DNA of 17,602 bases from Clostridiaceae bacterium (GCA_018383195.1 JAGZOP010000043.1:1-17602), one strand, 5' to 3'; shown: positions 6,572-14,377, counted from the first letter of the stretch. Numbers and translations: made by a program. The notes: generated from the letters alone by a model not told the origin.

Positions 6572-8906
6572 GGGCCATATCCTCCGGGCGGGTGGTCAGC
6601 AGATTGTAAATCTCACCCTTGGGGAAACGATCCACAAACGGGATGGTCACGGAGCCGTAGAACAGCAAACCCTCGCCGGAATTGCTATGGGTGATATAGG
6701 AGAGCTGATGCTCGGAAATGCCGAGCTGCTTTGCGAGGATCGCCCGGTCACTTTGGGCCTGTGACAGCAGGATCATAAAGTCGGTGTTATCCAGAATGGC
6801 CTCGATTTCCCGGCTTGCCAGCAAGTCCTTCACATTCTGCGTCAGCGCCGAGGGGACGCAGCCCTTTTTACGGAGCATCTTCCACACGGCCACAAAGTAG
6901 CTGGCCGTCAGCGGATCGCGGAGCAGAATATGGAACTCATCAAAGTAGCACCAAGTAGCAAGGCCCTCGGCATGGTTGGTGTTGACAGCCGATGTGACAA
7001 ACTCGTTTGTAATGTGCATGGCGATCTTGCGGAGGTTTTCGCCCATGCCTTTCAGAACGATGCACACCACACGGGCATCCGTCTGGACATTGGTGGGGTG
7101 GTTGAACAGGTTGAGGGAGCCTGTGCAGTAGAGCTCCAGCGCCGTTGCCACACGCCGGGCCTCCGGCTCCGGCTGTTTCAGCAGTTCCTCATACAAGTCC
7201 TGCAGCAGCGGCATATCCCCGCTACCGATCCCCAGCGCCAGCTCCCGGTAGACCAGCCGCACACAGCGGTCAATGACCGTCTTTTCGATGGGCTGCAAGC
7301 CCTCCTTGCCGCCCACGATCAACTCGCACAGGGACAACAGGAAGTCGGCCTTCATGGACAGGGGGCTGTCCTCGTCATTGGTGGATAGCTGGATGTCCAT
7401 AGGATTGATATGGTTGGGGCTGTCCGGGGCGATCTCGATGACCTGTCCACCCAGCCGCCTCACCAGCGGGGCATATTCGCCCATCGGGTCTACCACCACG
7501 ATCCTGTCGCTGGTGGCAAGGAACACATTGATCAACTCTCTTTTTGCCGCAAAGGACTTGCCCGATCCCGTGGAGCCGAGGTACATTCCGTTGGCCGATT
7601 TCAGCTTTTTGCGGTCAGCCATGATGACATTATGGGAAAGGGCGTTCATGCCGTAGTACAGGGCCTGTCCGTCCATACGCAGCTCACGGGTCATAAAGGG
7701 AATAAAGATCGCCGTGGAGCTGGTTGTCATACCGCGCTGGATCTCAATGCCGTTGTACCCCAGCACCAGCGAGGACAGGAAACCCTGCTCCTGCTGCCAG
7801 TCCAGTCTTTTCAGAGCGCAGTTGTATTTCTGCGCGATGCCGGACACGGTAAATACATCGTTTTCCAAACGCTGGCGGCTGGGCGCAAGGTTGATGACGG
7901 TAAAGGTCAAAAGGAACATTCGCTCGTTGCGGGATTGCAGATCGGCCAGCAGCTCTGCCGCATCCTTGGAAAAGGTAATGAGGTCGGGGGGCAAAATCTC
8001 CATATCGTACCCGGCCCGGACAGCCTTTTTCTGTTCCTCGGCCTTCATGCGTCCAATATCGGAGATTTTACCCTTGATGGTTTTAATGGCCTTGAGCTGA
8101 TCCACCGTCTGAACATGGAGCGTCACCGTCAGCTCGGCATCCAGCTCCAAGATTTCAGCCAGCAGCTTATCCGACATTTCCGACGCCAAAATCTGCAAGT
8201 AGGACGCAGCTCCCCAAGACTGGCCCACCCGGAATGTACGGCTCTGCCGGAAGTCGAAGCTGTCCGGGGCAATAAAGTCTTTCGTACCCATGCCAGTTCT
8301 GGGAATATCCTTCCACGCAAATCGGAAAGGCTCCCGACTGCCGGGGTGGAGCTGCCCATGCAAGGCGGCCAGCCGATCCCGGCCATCGAGGGGCCGGGAC
8401 TGTACCCCCAGCCGCTTGAAGTTGCCCATCACATCGGCCTCTACACGATCCAGACGGGGCCGGGCCTCGGCCACGCTGCCAGCGGGCAGACCAAAGGTGA
8501 TGTATTTGGAGCGTTCAATGCCGTTGTTGCTTTTGGCAATCTGGCCTTTGAGCATATCCACGAACTCGCCCCGGATGCTGTTGAACGCATCCTGCTGGGC
8601 CGGGATATTCACCTTGTAACGGTGGGTAGACCGGGAACGCCGATTGACGAAAGAAAGCTGGAACGGCAAGGAACTGTCAAAGTAATTGAGGAATGAGCTC
8701 CAGCCGCCAAAGATAGCAGTCTGATCCTCGGTGGACGCAACGGCATAATTGATGTCCTCATATTCCACCGTTTTCGTGTAAAGCCCGCCGGGGAGCTGAC
8801 AGATGCCGTCCGGGTGCATCGCCACATAGGGGATCGTCTGCTGGGCAGACACCACGGCCCGGCGCTTACTTGCCTTTGGCTTGCTTTTACTTTTTGTTTT
8901 CTGCAA
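6552..8906 (-). CDS. virB4: VirB4-like conjugation ATPase
   Basis: This hexameric ATPase powers the type IV secretion channel. I choose TTG at 8906, because AAAGGAGG stands 6 nt before it. An ATG at 8936 has no ribosome site and would add ten residues. From the TTG the protein has 784 residues. The N-terminal part (about 1-420) is the VirB4 domain. Walker A is GSTGSGKS at 444-451 (Lys450). Walker B is CYFDEFHILL with Asp656 and Glu657. A sensor-like region QNVKDLL follows. It overlaps prgI upstream by 20 nt and the NlpC/P60 gene downstream by 20 nt, so the three are translated together. Length and motifs fit the CD1110/TraE-type VirB4 of Tn1549-like elements. Confidence 0.95.
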   Translation of the reverse strand: MQKTKSKSKPKASKRRAVVSAQQTIPYVAMHPDGICQLPGGLYTKTVEYEDINYAVASTEDQTAIFGGWSSFLNYFDSSLPFQLSFVNRRSRSTHRYKVNIPAQQDAFNSIRGEFVDMLKGQIAKSNNGIERSKYITFGLPAGSVAEARPRLDRVEADVMGNFKRLGVQSRPLDGRDRLAALHGQLHPGSREPFRFAWKDIPRTGMGTKDFIAPDSFDFRQSRTFRVGQSWGAASYLQILASEMSDKLLAEILELDAELTVTLHVQTVDQLKAIKTIKGKISDIGRMKAEEQKKAVRAGYDMEILPPDLITFSKDAAELLADLQSRNERMFLLTFTVINLAPSRQRLENDVFTVSGIAQKYNCALKRLDWQQEQGFLSSLVLGYNGIEIQRGMTTSSTAIFIPFMTRELRMDGQALYYGMNALSHNVIMADRKKLKSANGMYLGSTGSGKSFAAKRELINVFLATSDRIVVVDPMGEYAPLVRRLGGQVIEIAPDSPNHINPMDIQLSTNDEDSPLSMKADFLLSLCELIVGGKEGLQPIEKTVIDRCVRLVYRELALGIGSGDMPLLQDLYEELLKQPEPEARRVATALELYCTGSLNLFNHPTNVQTDARVVCIVLKGMGENLRKIAMHITNEFVTSAVNTNHAEGLATWCYFDEFHILLRDPLTASYFVAVWKMLRKKGCVPSALTQNVKDLLASREIEAILDNTDFMILLSQAQSDRAILAKQLGISEHQLSYITHSNSGEGLLFYGSVTIPFVDRFPKGEIYNLLTTRPEDMAHERKDE

Positions 8907-9240
8907 TAGGCTCCTCCTTTCCTGTGAATGACGCATAGATGTTCTGCGTCTTGTAGGGCCTCACACCGGGCCGCAGAAACCGGGTGTTGAGGATGTTTCG
9001 CAGCACCTTTTCAAAGGGCAGCCCGTCTTTTTCATACATGGCCATCATAAAGGCCGGGAGCATGATCACCAGCATGACGAACAGCGCCCCGGTGTTGCCG
9101 ATGGCACCACGGGAGAGCAGATAGGCCGGGACGCCCACCGCCGCGCCGATGCCGAAACAGACAAGCTGGCGTTTGGTGAGGTTAAAGGCGATTTTCGTTT
9201 TGATTTTGGATAGGTCGTTGGGGACATTTACATAGGGCAT
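8887..9240 (-). CDS. prgI: PrgI-family inner-membrane channel protein
   Basis: The 117-residue protein matches the PrgI family, the Gram-positive VirB3-like partner of VirB4. It begins with a conserved soluble strand region (YVNVPNDLSKIKTKI). Two adjacent membrane helices follow at about 25-45 (LVCFGIGAAVGVPAYLL) and 50-68 (GALFVMLVIMLPAFMMAMY). A conserved cytoplasmic tail has GLPFEKVLRNILNTRF. AAGGAG lies 8 nt before the ATG. It is located directly before virB4, as usual. Confidence 0.92.
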   Translation of the reverse strand: MPYVNVPNDLSKIKTKIAFNLTKRQLVCFGIGAAVGVPAYLLSRGAIGNTGALFVMLVIMLPAFMMAMYEKDGLPFEKVLRNILNTRFLRPGVRPYKTQNIYASFTGKEEPIAENKK

Positions 9241-9243
9241 CCG

Positions 9244-9807
9244 TCACACTCCTTCCTTGGGACAAATTGTCCCGAAGTCCCGGATTGTCGGCTCCACCTC
9301 GTTGCCCCATACATCCCAGCCGGGCGGGGTCTGACGGGCGAACAGCTCCACACGGGGCAGATCGCCCATGAGGGAAATAATTTTGTCCCTCGTTTCGTCC
9401 GGCTTTTTGCTATGGGCCTCGATGGGAGAAATGATAAACTGGTGGACATCGGCGGCCTGCCGTTTGGGGTGGCCCCGTGTGGCAAGCAGACAGATCTCCG
9501 CGTTGCCCCGCGTCCAGAAACCCAGCCCATAAAACCAGCTATCGGCCTTCTTGTTCTTTTTCAGCCACACAAAGGCCACGGATTTATAGTTGAAGCCCCA
9601 CGCCTTAATGAGCCGCAGGGCCTCCGGGAGCTGCGGGAATGTTGCCCACATGAAAAGTGCGCTGTCCGGGGCCGCAATCTCGGCCACAGGCAGCGCACAT
9701 AACTCGTCTATGCTCATGGTGGGGTAATGGTTTTCAGCCGCCCCCTGTACCTTGCTCCGCTGGTACTGCCAAGGGGGATCGGCATAGATGATGGAATATC
9801 CTCCGAT
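9244..9807 (-). CDS. MT-A70-family adenine-N6 DNA methyltransferase
   Basis: The domain begins almost at once with YSIIYADPPWQYQ; the catalytic DPPW is at residues 10-13. NHYPTMSIDELCALP and an S-adenosylmethionine-binding C-terminal half (SPIEAHSKKPDE, ELFARQTPPGWDVWGNE) follow. This is the phage and ICE type of MT-A70 enzyme, which methylates adenine in DNA. The start is uncertain. Between the upstream stop and the domain there is no in-frame ATG, GTG or TTG. AAAGGAG, 9 nt, then ATC (9807) mirrors the next gene, prgI (AAGGAG, 8 nt, ATG), so I place the start at ATC. A start at the ATG at 9900 is possible, but would overlap the upstream gene by 89 nt. The last residues (FGTICPKEGV) come from palindrome copy 5. 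Confidence 0.85.
   Translation of the reverse strand: MGGYSIIYADPPWQYQRSKVQGAAENHYPTMSIDELCALPVAEIAAPDSALFMWATFPQLPEALRLIKAWGFNYKSVAFVWLKKNKKADSWFYGLGFWTRGNAEICLLATRGHPKRQAADVHQFIISPIEAHSKKPDETRDKIISLMGDLPRVELFARQTPPGWDVWGNEVEPTIRDFGTICPKEGV
9259..9273. repeat. GGGACA palindrome, copy 5 (inside MT-A70 C-terminus)
   Basis: GGGACAAATTGTCCC encodes GTICP 12 nt before the stop of the MT-A70 gene and close to the ribosome site of prgI. The minus-strand flank ACTTC is the same as in copies 1 and 4. Confidence 0.85.
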
Positions 9808-9811
9808 ATTG

Positions 9812-10723
9812 TCACACTCCTTTCCCGCCCCCGGCCACGGCCAGCCGCGCCTGTTCAATGCGTTCCACGGCGGGGCCGTAGAACACGGGGGCATTTTCAA
9901 AGCAGATGAAGCGGCGGCCTGTGTTCAGCGCGGCAACGGCAGTTGTGCCGGAGCCGGCGCAGATGTCAGCCACCACCTCGCCCTCGTTGGTATAGGTCTG
10001 AATGAGGTACTCGCACAGCTCCACAGGCTTTTGTGTGGGGTGGATCGTGTGCGACACCGTAGGCACAAAAAGGACGTTGCTGGGATAGCGTCGCCCATCG
10101 CTGGACTCGGTGCCGACCCGTTCAAACTTGCCATAGTTGGGACTGCTCCCGCTTCGGGCATGGGTTTTGCGGTACGGCTCCCCATAGGTGAACTGCGGAT
10201 TATATACCGGGGGCTTTTGGTAGAACACCAAAATGTTCTCGGACTTTTTCAGCGGGGCGCGGTTGGCATTGAGAAAGCCTGTTCCGCGCTCTTTGTACCA
10301 TATCCACTCATAGCGGAGCATGGCAAGGTTGGATGCCCCCAGCACCTTATCATAGGGGCATTGGGAAAACAGCAGCACCGCGCCGTCCGGCTTGACCGCC
10401 CAGCGCACCGCCTCCCAAAACTCGATCAGCGGCAGCGGCACATCCCAATAGTTCCGGGTCGTGCCGTATGGGGGATCGGTCAAAAGCATATCCACCGAAT
10501 GACGGGGCAAGGAGCGCAAGCCCTCGATCCCGTCCATAAGGAACAGGCCGCTGGGCTCCAACACCCGGCCATCCGGGGCCTTTGGGACTCGTCGGCACAA
10601 ACTCCGCTCTGCTACTTCGGGACAATTTGTCCCGAAATCCGCCCGCTCCGTTGCGCCTCCTCTCCCCACAAAGTCTGCCGACTTTGCGGGGTACCCCTTG
10701 TTTTCCAAAGTGGTTTTGTTCAT
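9812..10723 (-). CDS. Beta-class N4/N6 site-specific DNA methyltransferase
   Basis: The 303-residue protein has the order of a beta-class methyltransferase. Motif IV DPPY comes first at 83-86 (in LLTDPPYGTT). A target-recognition stretch follows at about 130-215. Then come HPTQKPVELCEYLI and the S-adenosylmethionine loop DICAGSGTT at 253-261. The ATG at 10723 has AAAGGA 8 nt upstream; the longer open frame to 10891 overlaps the VirB6-like gene and is rejected. Residues about 10-46, before the domain proper, are encoded by the 108-bp repeat (10584-10691), which looks like a captured non-coding element. No restriction enzyme partner is present, so it is an orphan, probably self-protective, methylase. 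The stop is 4 nt from the proposed start of the MT-A70 gene. Confidence 0.88.
   Translation of the reverse strand: MNKTTLENKGYPAKSADFVGRGGATERADFGTNCPEVAERSLCRRVPKAPDGRVLEPSGLFLMDGIEGLRSLPRHSVDMLLTDPPYGTTRNYWDVPLPLIEFWEAVRWAVKPDGAVLLFSQCPYDKVLGASNLAMLRYEWIWYKERGTGFLNANRAPLKKSENILVFYQKPPVYNPQFTYGEPYRKTHARSGSSPNYGKFERVGTESSDGRRYPSNVLFVPTVSHTIHPTQKPVELCEYLIQTYTNEGEVVADICAGSGTTAVAALNTGRRFICFENAPVFYGPAVERIEQARLAVAGGGKGV
10584..10691 (-). repeat. Composite palindromic repeat, copy A (holds GGGACA palindrome copy 6 at 10619-10633)
   Basis: About 108 bp match 11905-12011 closely. On the minus strand the order is: a hairpin CCCCGCAAAGTC with GACTTTGTGGGG, a purine-rich GAGGAGGCGCAACGGAGCG, the palindrome GGGACAAATTGTCCC, then AGTTTGTGCCGACGAGTCCC. 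It is read through as residues about 10-46 of the methyltransferase. Differences from copy B are mostly compensatory within the two stems. Confidence 0.85.
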
Positions 10724-10737
10724 GGCGTTGTCCTTTC

Positions 10738-11604
10738 TTAATGCGCGCCGAATATGCTCTTTGCCACCGAGCCAGTTTTGAACAGGGTGAAGCACAGCAG
10801 CACCGTATAGCCGATGCAGCTCCAGATCGCCCCGATGGGATCGCCGCTTGTGGCAATACCCTGTACCAGCACCGCATAGATGGCCACGCACACAAGGATC
10901 AGCAGACCTTGGAAACCGACAGCAAACAGGGACTTGATATAGTTCTGGCCCATACTGCCAATTTCACGGTTGGAGAGCGTAGCCACGGGTATGGGGGCCA
11001 AGCTGGTGAGCAGATATATTTCAATCATGCGCCCATAGACGATGACGAAAATAATAATGTTCAGCGCAAGCATGGTAATGTGAATGAGGAACGACTGGAG
11101 CCACAGACCCAGCAGGGGGCCGACTTCCATCGCCTCCAAGGTAGCCTCCAGATTATCCAGCATGGACGCGCTGATGTCGGTGGAGCCGCGCACCAGCCCT
11201 GCGGCGTTGGCAATCACGCTCTGGGACATATCAAATACCGCCATGACGATATTGAATGTATTGGAGAGAATGAGAATAGCCGCCGCCGTTTTGAAAATCC
11301 ACTTGAAGAAAATCCAGTAGTCCAGATCGTGTAGGTTGTTCTTTTCGATAATGAGCTGGATCAGCTCATAGGTGGCAACAAAGGTTAAAATCAGACCGGC
11401 AATCGGCAGTATCACCGTTTCAGAAAGCTGCCGTATGAGGGAAAAGACCCCGGCGTTCCAAGCCGCCGGGGTCGTCCCTACTTGCACCGCAATCTCTCCG
11501 ACACGGGTATTGACCGTATCAAAAAGGCCCGTGAGGTTGCCCATGATACCCTCAATCAGCAGCCCTTTTATCCAGTCTGTAAGCCAGTCGGTGAGAAATC
11601 CCAT
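10738..11604 (-). CDS. VirB6/TrbL-like polytopic channel protein (CD1112 family)
   Basis: The 288-residue protein is a polytopic membrane protein with about six helices. Clear segments include VILPIAGLILTFVATYELI (about 63-81), WIFKTAAAILILSNTFNIV (about 102-120), ITMLALNIIIFVIVYG (about 175-190), GFQGLLILVCVAIYAVLV and AIWSCIGYTVLLCFTLF near the end. A conserved loop TSLAPIPVATLSN at about 200-212 is typical of the CD1112/VirB6-like family. It forms the inner-membrane part of the channel. It lies between Maff2 and the methyltransferases. Its start has little ribosome-site match, and it is probably coupled to the 11616-11828 gene, which ends 11 nt upstream. Confidence 0.9.
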   Translation of the reverse strand: MGFLTDWLTDWIKGLLIEGIMGNLTGLFDTVNTRVGEIAVQVGTTPAAWNAGVFSLIRQLSETVILPIAGLILTFVATYELIQLIIEKNNLHDLDYWIFFKWIFKTAAAILILSNTFNIVMAVFDMSQSVIANAAGLVRGSTDISASMLDNLEATLEAMEVGPLLGLWLQSFLIHITMLALNIIIFVIVYGRMIEIYLLTSLAPIPVATLSNREIGSMGQNYIKSLFAVGFQGLLILVCVAIYAVLVQGIATSGDPIGAIWSCIGYTVLLCFTLFKTGSVAKSIFGAH

Positions 11605-11615
11605 AAGCTAAACCC

Positions 11616-11828
11616 TTAAAACAGGGAGGACAGCAGGGGGATCAGAGTGGTGCCGAGCACGATGATGCCGCCGCCAGCCATGAGCTGCTTCATACCCTGG
11701 CTCTTCGCGCCGGGGTTATCGGAGCCGTAGCCCTCCAGCAGGTTGACAACGCCCCACACGCCAAGGCCAGCGCCGAGGGCAATAACGAGGGTCTGCAAAG
11801 TGTTGATGGCAGAAGCGAAAAACTGCAT
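11616..11828 (-). CDS. Maff2-family small membrane protein (VirB2/TrbC-like)
   Basis: The 70-residue hydrophobic protein matches the Maff2 family found directly after the VirD4 gene in Tn1549-like ICEs. Two membrane helices lie at about 10-30 (LQTLVIALGAGLGVWGVVNL) and 50-68 (MAGGGIIVLGTTLIPLLSS), joined by a polar loop GYGSDNPGAKSQGMK. Size and two-helix form resemble VirB2/TrbC pilin-like subunits, so it may line the channel; that assignment is inference. AAAGGAG lies 7 nt before the ATG. A terminator stands about 36 nt upstream of the ATG. Confidence 0.88.
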   Translation of the reverse strand: MQFFASAINTLQTLVIALGAGLGVWGVVNLLEGYGSDNPGAKSQGMKQLMAGGGIIVLGTTLIPLLSSLF

Positions 11829-11864
11829 ATATTACTCCTTTTCTCCGGGCTATACCCGGCCATG

Positions 11865-11890
11865 AAAAAAGCCGCCCCGTGTAGGGCGGC
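11865..11890 (-). terminator. Intrinsic terminator between virD4 and Maff2
   Basis: On the minus strand GCCGCCC, loop TACACG, GGGCGGC is followed by TTTTTT. The next gene's ribosome site is about 20 nt further on, with a small CCGGG/CCCGG hairpin between. No promoter fits there, so the channel genes depend on read-through. Confidence 0.8.
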
Positions 11891-11904
11891 AGCGTCCGTA
11901 CCTC

Positions 11905-12011
11905 GGGACTCGTCGGCACAAACTTCGCTTTGCTACTTTGGGACAAAATGTCCCAAACTCCGCACGCTCCGTTGCGCCTCCTCTTCCCACAAAATCGCTG
12001 ATTTTGCGGGA
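11905..12011 (-). repeat. Composite palindromic repeat, copy B (holds GGGACA palindrome copy 7 at 11940-11954)
   Basis: This non-coding copy fills most of the 202-bp gap between virD4 and Maff2. On the minus strand TTCCCGCAAAATC, loop AGC, GATTTTGTGGGAA is the first hairpin. The palindrome core GGGACATTTTGTCCC follows about 26 nt later, with TTT and AAA outside it. Then comes AGTTTGTGCCGACGAGTCCC, identical to copy A. The remaining gap bases hold only the terminator at 11865-11890. Confidence 0.85.
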
Positions 12012-12030
12012 ACCCTAAAAGCCCAAGGTT

Positions 12031-13863
12031 TTATACAAAAGCGTCTGGATCGTCGAGGTCGTCATAGTTGAGGATGTCCTCGTCCTCTTCTGTGAGCGCC
12101 TCGGCGGGCACATCCACTTCGTACACCTCACAAGCCTCGTTGGGGCCGGGCCGCCTGCGGCGGTTTATCAGCCTGTCGAGGTTAAAGGCGTTTTTCTTGT
12201 CGGCCTCAGCCGTAAACTTGTAGTTGGGGTGTTGCTTCAGATCGTATTTGCGGGAATAGAACGGGGGCAGGCCCCGGAGCTGCAAGATGCACCGATCACC
12301 GGGCATTGTGGCAAGCTCGCTGGGGGTCATCAGCTCCCGGCCCAGCCGCTGGATGTTTTGGCTGTAACTTTCGGACTGGCCCCGTGTGCGGCCATCCGTC
12401 TGCATGGAGATCGTGGACTTGCCCAGCCAGTTTTCCGATATTTCCTTGATAGTGCTGGCCTCGCGGCCACCGAGGAATATCACGCTGTCCATGTTGCCGA
12501 GGATCGTTTCCGCATTTTTATCGTAAATGGCCTTGCATTGAGCAAGCTGCTGATAGAGCAGTACAAGGCTCACCTCGCGGGAACGAATGACGGCCACCAG
12601 CTTTTCCAGCCCCGGCACTTGGCCCGTATTGGCCGCCTCGTCCCACAGGACGCGCACATGATGGGGCAAGCGGCCCCCATGCACATTGTCGGCCCGTTCA
12701 CACAGGAGATTGAACATCTGCGAAAAAGCGAGAGCGACCAAAAAATTGTAGGTGCTGTCCGTATCGCTGATGCAGAAAAATGTTGCCGTCCGTCTGTCAC
12801 CCATACGGTCAAGTTCCAGTTCATCGTAGCTCATAATCTCCCGGAGCTGGGGGATGTCAAAGGGAGCCAGACGAGCACCGCAGGAAATCAAAATGCTTTT
12901 GGCCGTCTTGCCGCTGCTTAACTTGTACTTTTTGTACTGCTTCACAGCAAAGCAATCCGGCTTTCGCTTTTCCAACCCGGCAAACATATAGTCCACCGCG
13001 TTCATAAAGTCCTCGTCATCCTCCTTGACCTCCATGCCGGAGATCATGTCCACCAGCGTATTCATATTGCGATCTTCCTCCGCGCCCTCGAAAATGATAT
13101 AGCCCAGCAGGGCGCAGTATAGGAGCGTTTCGGCCTTCGTCCAGAACGGATCGCCCTCTTTGCCCTCGCCCTTGGTGTTGGAAATAAGGGCATTGACGAA
13201 CTTTAGGATGTCGGACTCGTTCTTGATATACGCCAGCGGGTTATAGTGCATGGACTTGGAGAAGTCGATGCTGTTGAATACCTTGATTTTGTACCCCCGC
13301 TTTTGGAGAAAGCTGCCCACTTGGGACAGGACGCCGCCCTTCGGGTCTACCACCACGAAAGAGGAATGGGCCTGTAAAAGCTGGGGCGTGAGCCAAAAGC
13401 GGGTTTTGCCCGAGCCGGACGATCCGATGACACAGGTATTGAGGTTTCGGGCGTTGGCCGGGATCTTGGGCCGGGTGTTCATGGTGAGAAACTCCGTCCC
13501 GGTCAGAATGACATTGTTTTCAAACTTGGGATCGACAAAGGGCTTGATGTCCTTTTCGTTTCCCCACCGGGCCGAGCCGTACTCCTCGTCACGCCGGAAC
13601 TTCTTGGCTTTTTTACTTTTCATGTGGATGAACAGACGGAACGCCACGGCTCCCACGATACCAACCAGCCAGTCAACAGGGTTTAGCCCCGGCGCGAAAT
13701 CGGCAAAGGCCGGGCCGATAGTCTGGCCGATCCCCATCACTTTTGTTAGGAAACCCGCACCAGCGGCCAGCCGATAGGCCGTACTCAATTTGAGGAACGC
13801 CCAGCCGATGAACACATACGGGATATTGGGAATGAGGAATTTTCGGAGCTTATCTGTTTTCAT
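12031..13863 (-). CDS. virD4: VirD4-like type IV coupling protein
   Basis: The 610-residue ATPase links the relaxosome to the channel. The N-terminus has membrane segments at about 12-30 and 60-80 (PVDWLVGIVGAVAFRLFIH). A conserved ARWGNEKDIKPF region follows, then Walker A GSSGSGKT at 147-154 (Lys153), VVVDPKG, and Walker B VLWDEAANTGQ with Asp408 and Glu409. The C-terminus is acidic (DDLDDPDAFV), as is usual for coupling proteins that contact relaxosome partners. The ATG overlaps the end of the PcfB gene by 14 nt, which matches their usual joint action. Family, length and position are all typical of Tn1549-like ICEs. Confidence 0.95.
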   Translation of the reverse strand: MKTDKLRKFLIPNIPYVFIGWAFLKLSTAYRLAAGAGFLTKVMGIGQTIGPAFADFAPGLNPVDWLVGIVGAVAFRLFIHMKSKKAKKFRRDEEYGSARWGNEKDIKPFVDPKFENNVILTGTEFLTMNTRPKIPANARNLNTCVIGSSGSGKTRFWLTPQLLQAHSSFVVVDPKGGVLSQVGSFLQKRGYKIKVFNSIDFSKSMHYNPLAYIKNESDILKFVNALISNTKGEGKEGDPFWTKAETLLYCALLGYIIFEGAEEDRNMNTLVDMISGMEVKEDDEDFMNAVDYMFAGLEKRKPDCFAVKQYKKYKLSSGKTAKSILISCGARLAPFDIPQLREIMSYDELELDRMGDRRTATFFCISDTDSTYNFLVALAFSQMFNLLCERADNVHGGRLPHHVRVLWDEAANTGQVPGLEKLVAVIRSREVSLVLLYQQLAQCKAIYDKNAETILGNMDSVIFLGGREASTIKEISENWLGKSTISMQTDGRTRGQSESYSQNIQRLGRELMTPSELATMPGDRCILQLRGLPPFYSRKYDLKQHPNYKFTAEADKKNAFNLDRLINRRRRPGPNEACEVYEVDVPAEALTEEDEDILNYDDLDDPDAFV

Positions 13864-14329
13864 GCGCCGCCTCCTTCACACGCTCCCGCTGTTTGGGCTT
13901 TTCACGGGTGAGCTGATCTCCGGCCCGCTTGATCTGATCCCGGATGGGGATGCGCCTGGACTTGGACTTGTTCAGCACCTTTTTGGAATACTCCGAGAAA
14001 CAGGCGGTCATGGCATCAGCCTGTCCCGCCTTGAAAAACAACAGGTATTTGTCCGGGCCTGTCTTGTAAAAGGCATAATCCACATTCCACTTCCGGGCCA
14101 CCCGGTCAAAACTTTTGGTATCGCCGGACAGCTCCAGACTGTTGGTAGACACGCCATGCCGCATAAGTTGCTTGACCGTCTGTTTGCCGTGAGGGATCTG
14201 CCGGGCGCGGTGTTCTTTGGCGATTTTGCGCCCCACAGCGGCCACCACATAGGCAAGGCTCCGCGCCGTCAGCTTACTGGCCCGGACGGAAACTGCAACA
14301 GTACGCCGGGAAATATCTTCTTCTATCAG
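13850..14329 (-). CDS. pcfB: PcfB-family (DUF3801) relaxosome docking protein
   Basis: PcfB binds relaxase and coupling protein and helps load the substrate. The 159-residue frame contains the family signature GKQTVKQLMRHG followed by LELSGDTKSFDRVARKWNVDYAFYK, then LLFFKAGQADAMTACFSEYS and a basic tail. The family's N-terminal helix (EEDISRRTVAVSVRASKLTA) is present in frame, but upstream of any ATG, GTG or TTG. It begins directly after an in-frame TAG. AAAGGAGG lies 8 nt before CTG at 14329, so CTG is the likely start. The only usual codon, GTG at 14248, would remove about 27 conserved residues and has no ribosome site. The 3' end overlaps virD4 by 14 nt. Confidence 0.88.
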   Translation of the reverse strand: MIEEDISRRTVAVSVRASKLTARSLAYVVAAVGRKIAKEHRARQIPHGKQTVKQLMRHGVSTNSLELSGDTKSFDRVARKWNVDYAFYKTGPDKYLLFFKAGQADAMTACFSEYSKKVLNKSKSRRIPIRDQIKRAGDQLTREKPKQRERVKEAAHENR

Positions 14330-14353
14330 CTATGCCGCCTCCTTTCTCACCTC

Positions 14354-14368
14354 GGGACAAGTTGTCCC
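14354..14368. repeat. GGGACA palindrome, copy 8
   Basis: GGGACAAGTTGTCCC lies between the ArdA stop and the pcfB ribosome site. On the minus strand CACCTTGGGACAA and TTGTCCCGAGGTG make 13-bp arms with one T-G pair. It is intercistronic with no T-run. Confidence 0.85.
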
Positions 14369-14377
14369 AAGGTGGGG

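Noticed and set aside
7410..8696. Plus-strand open frame (428 codons) opposite virB4
   Set aside because: Antisense shadow of virB4, whose Walker motifs are intact.
9371..9390. GAGGGA...TCCCTC inverted pair resembling a weak palindrome copy
   Set aside because: Spacing and core differ from the GGGACA family; it lies inside MT-A70 coding sequence and is likely chance.
10724..10891. Upstream extension of the beta-class methyltransferase
   Set aside because: The extension overlaps the VirB6-like gene; the ATG at 10723 has a ribosome site.
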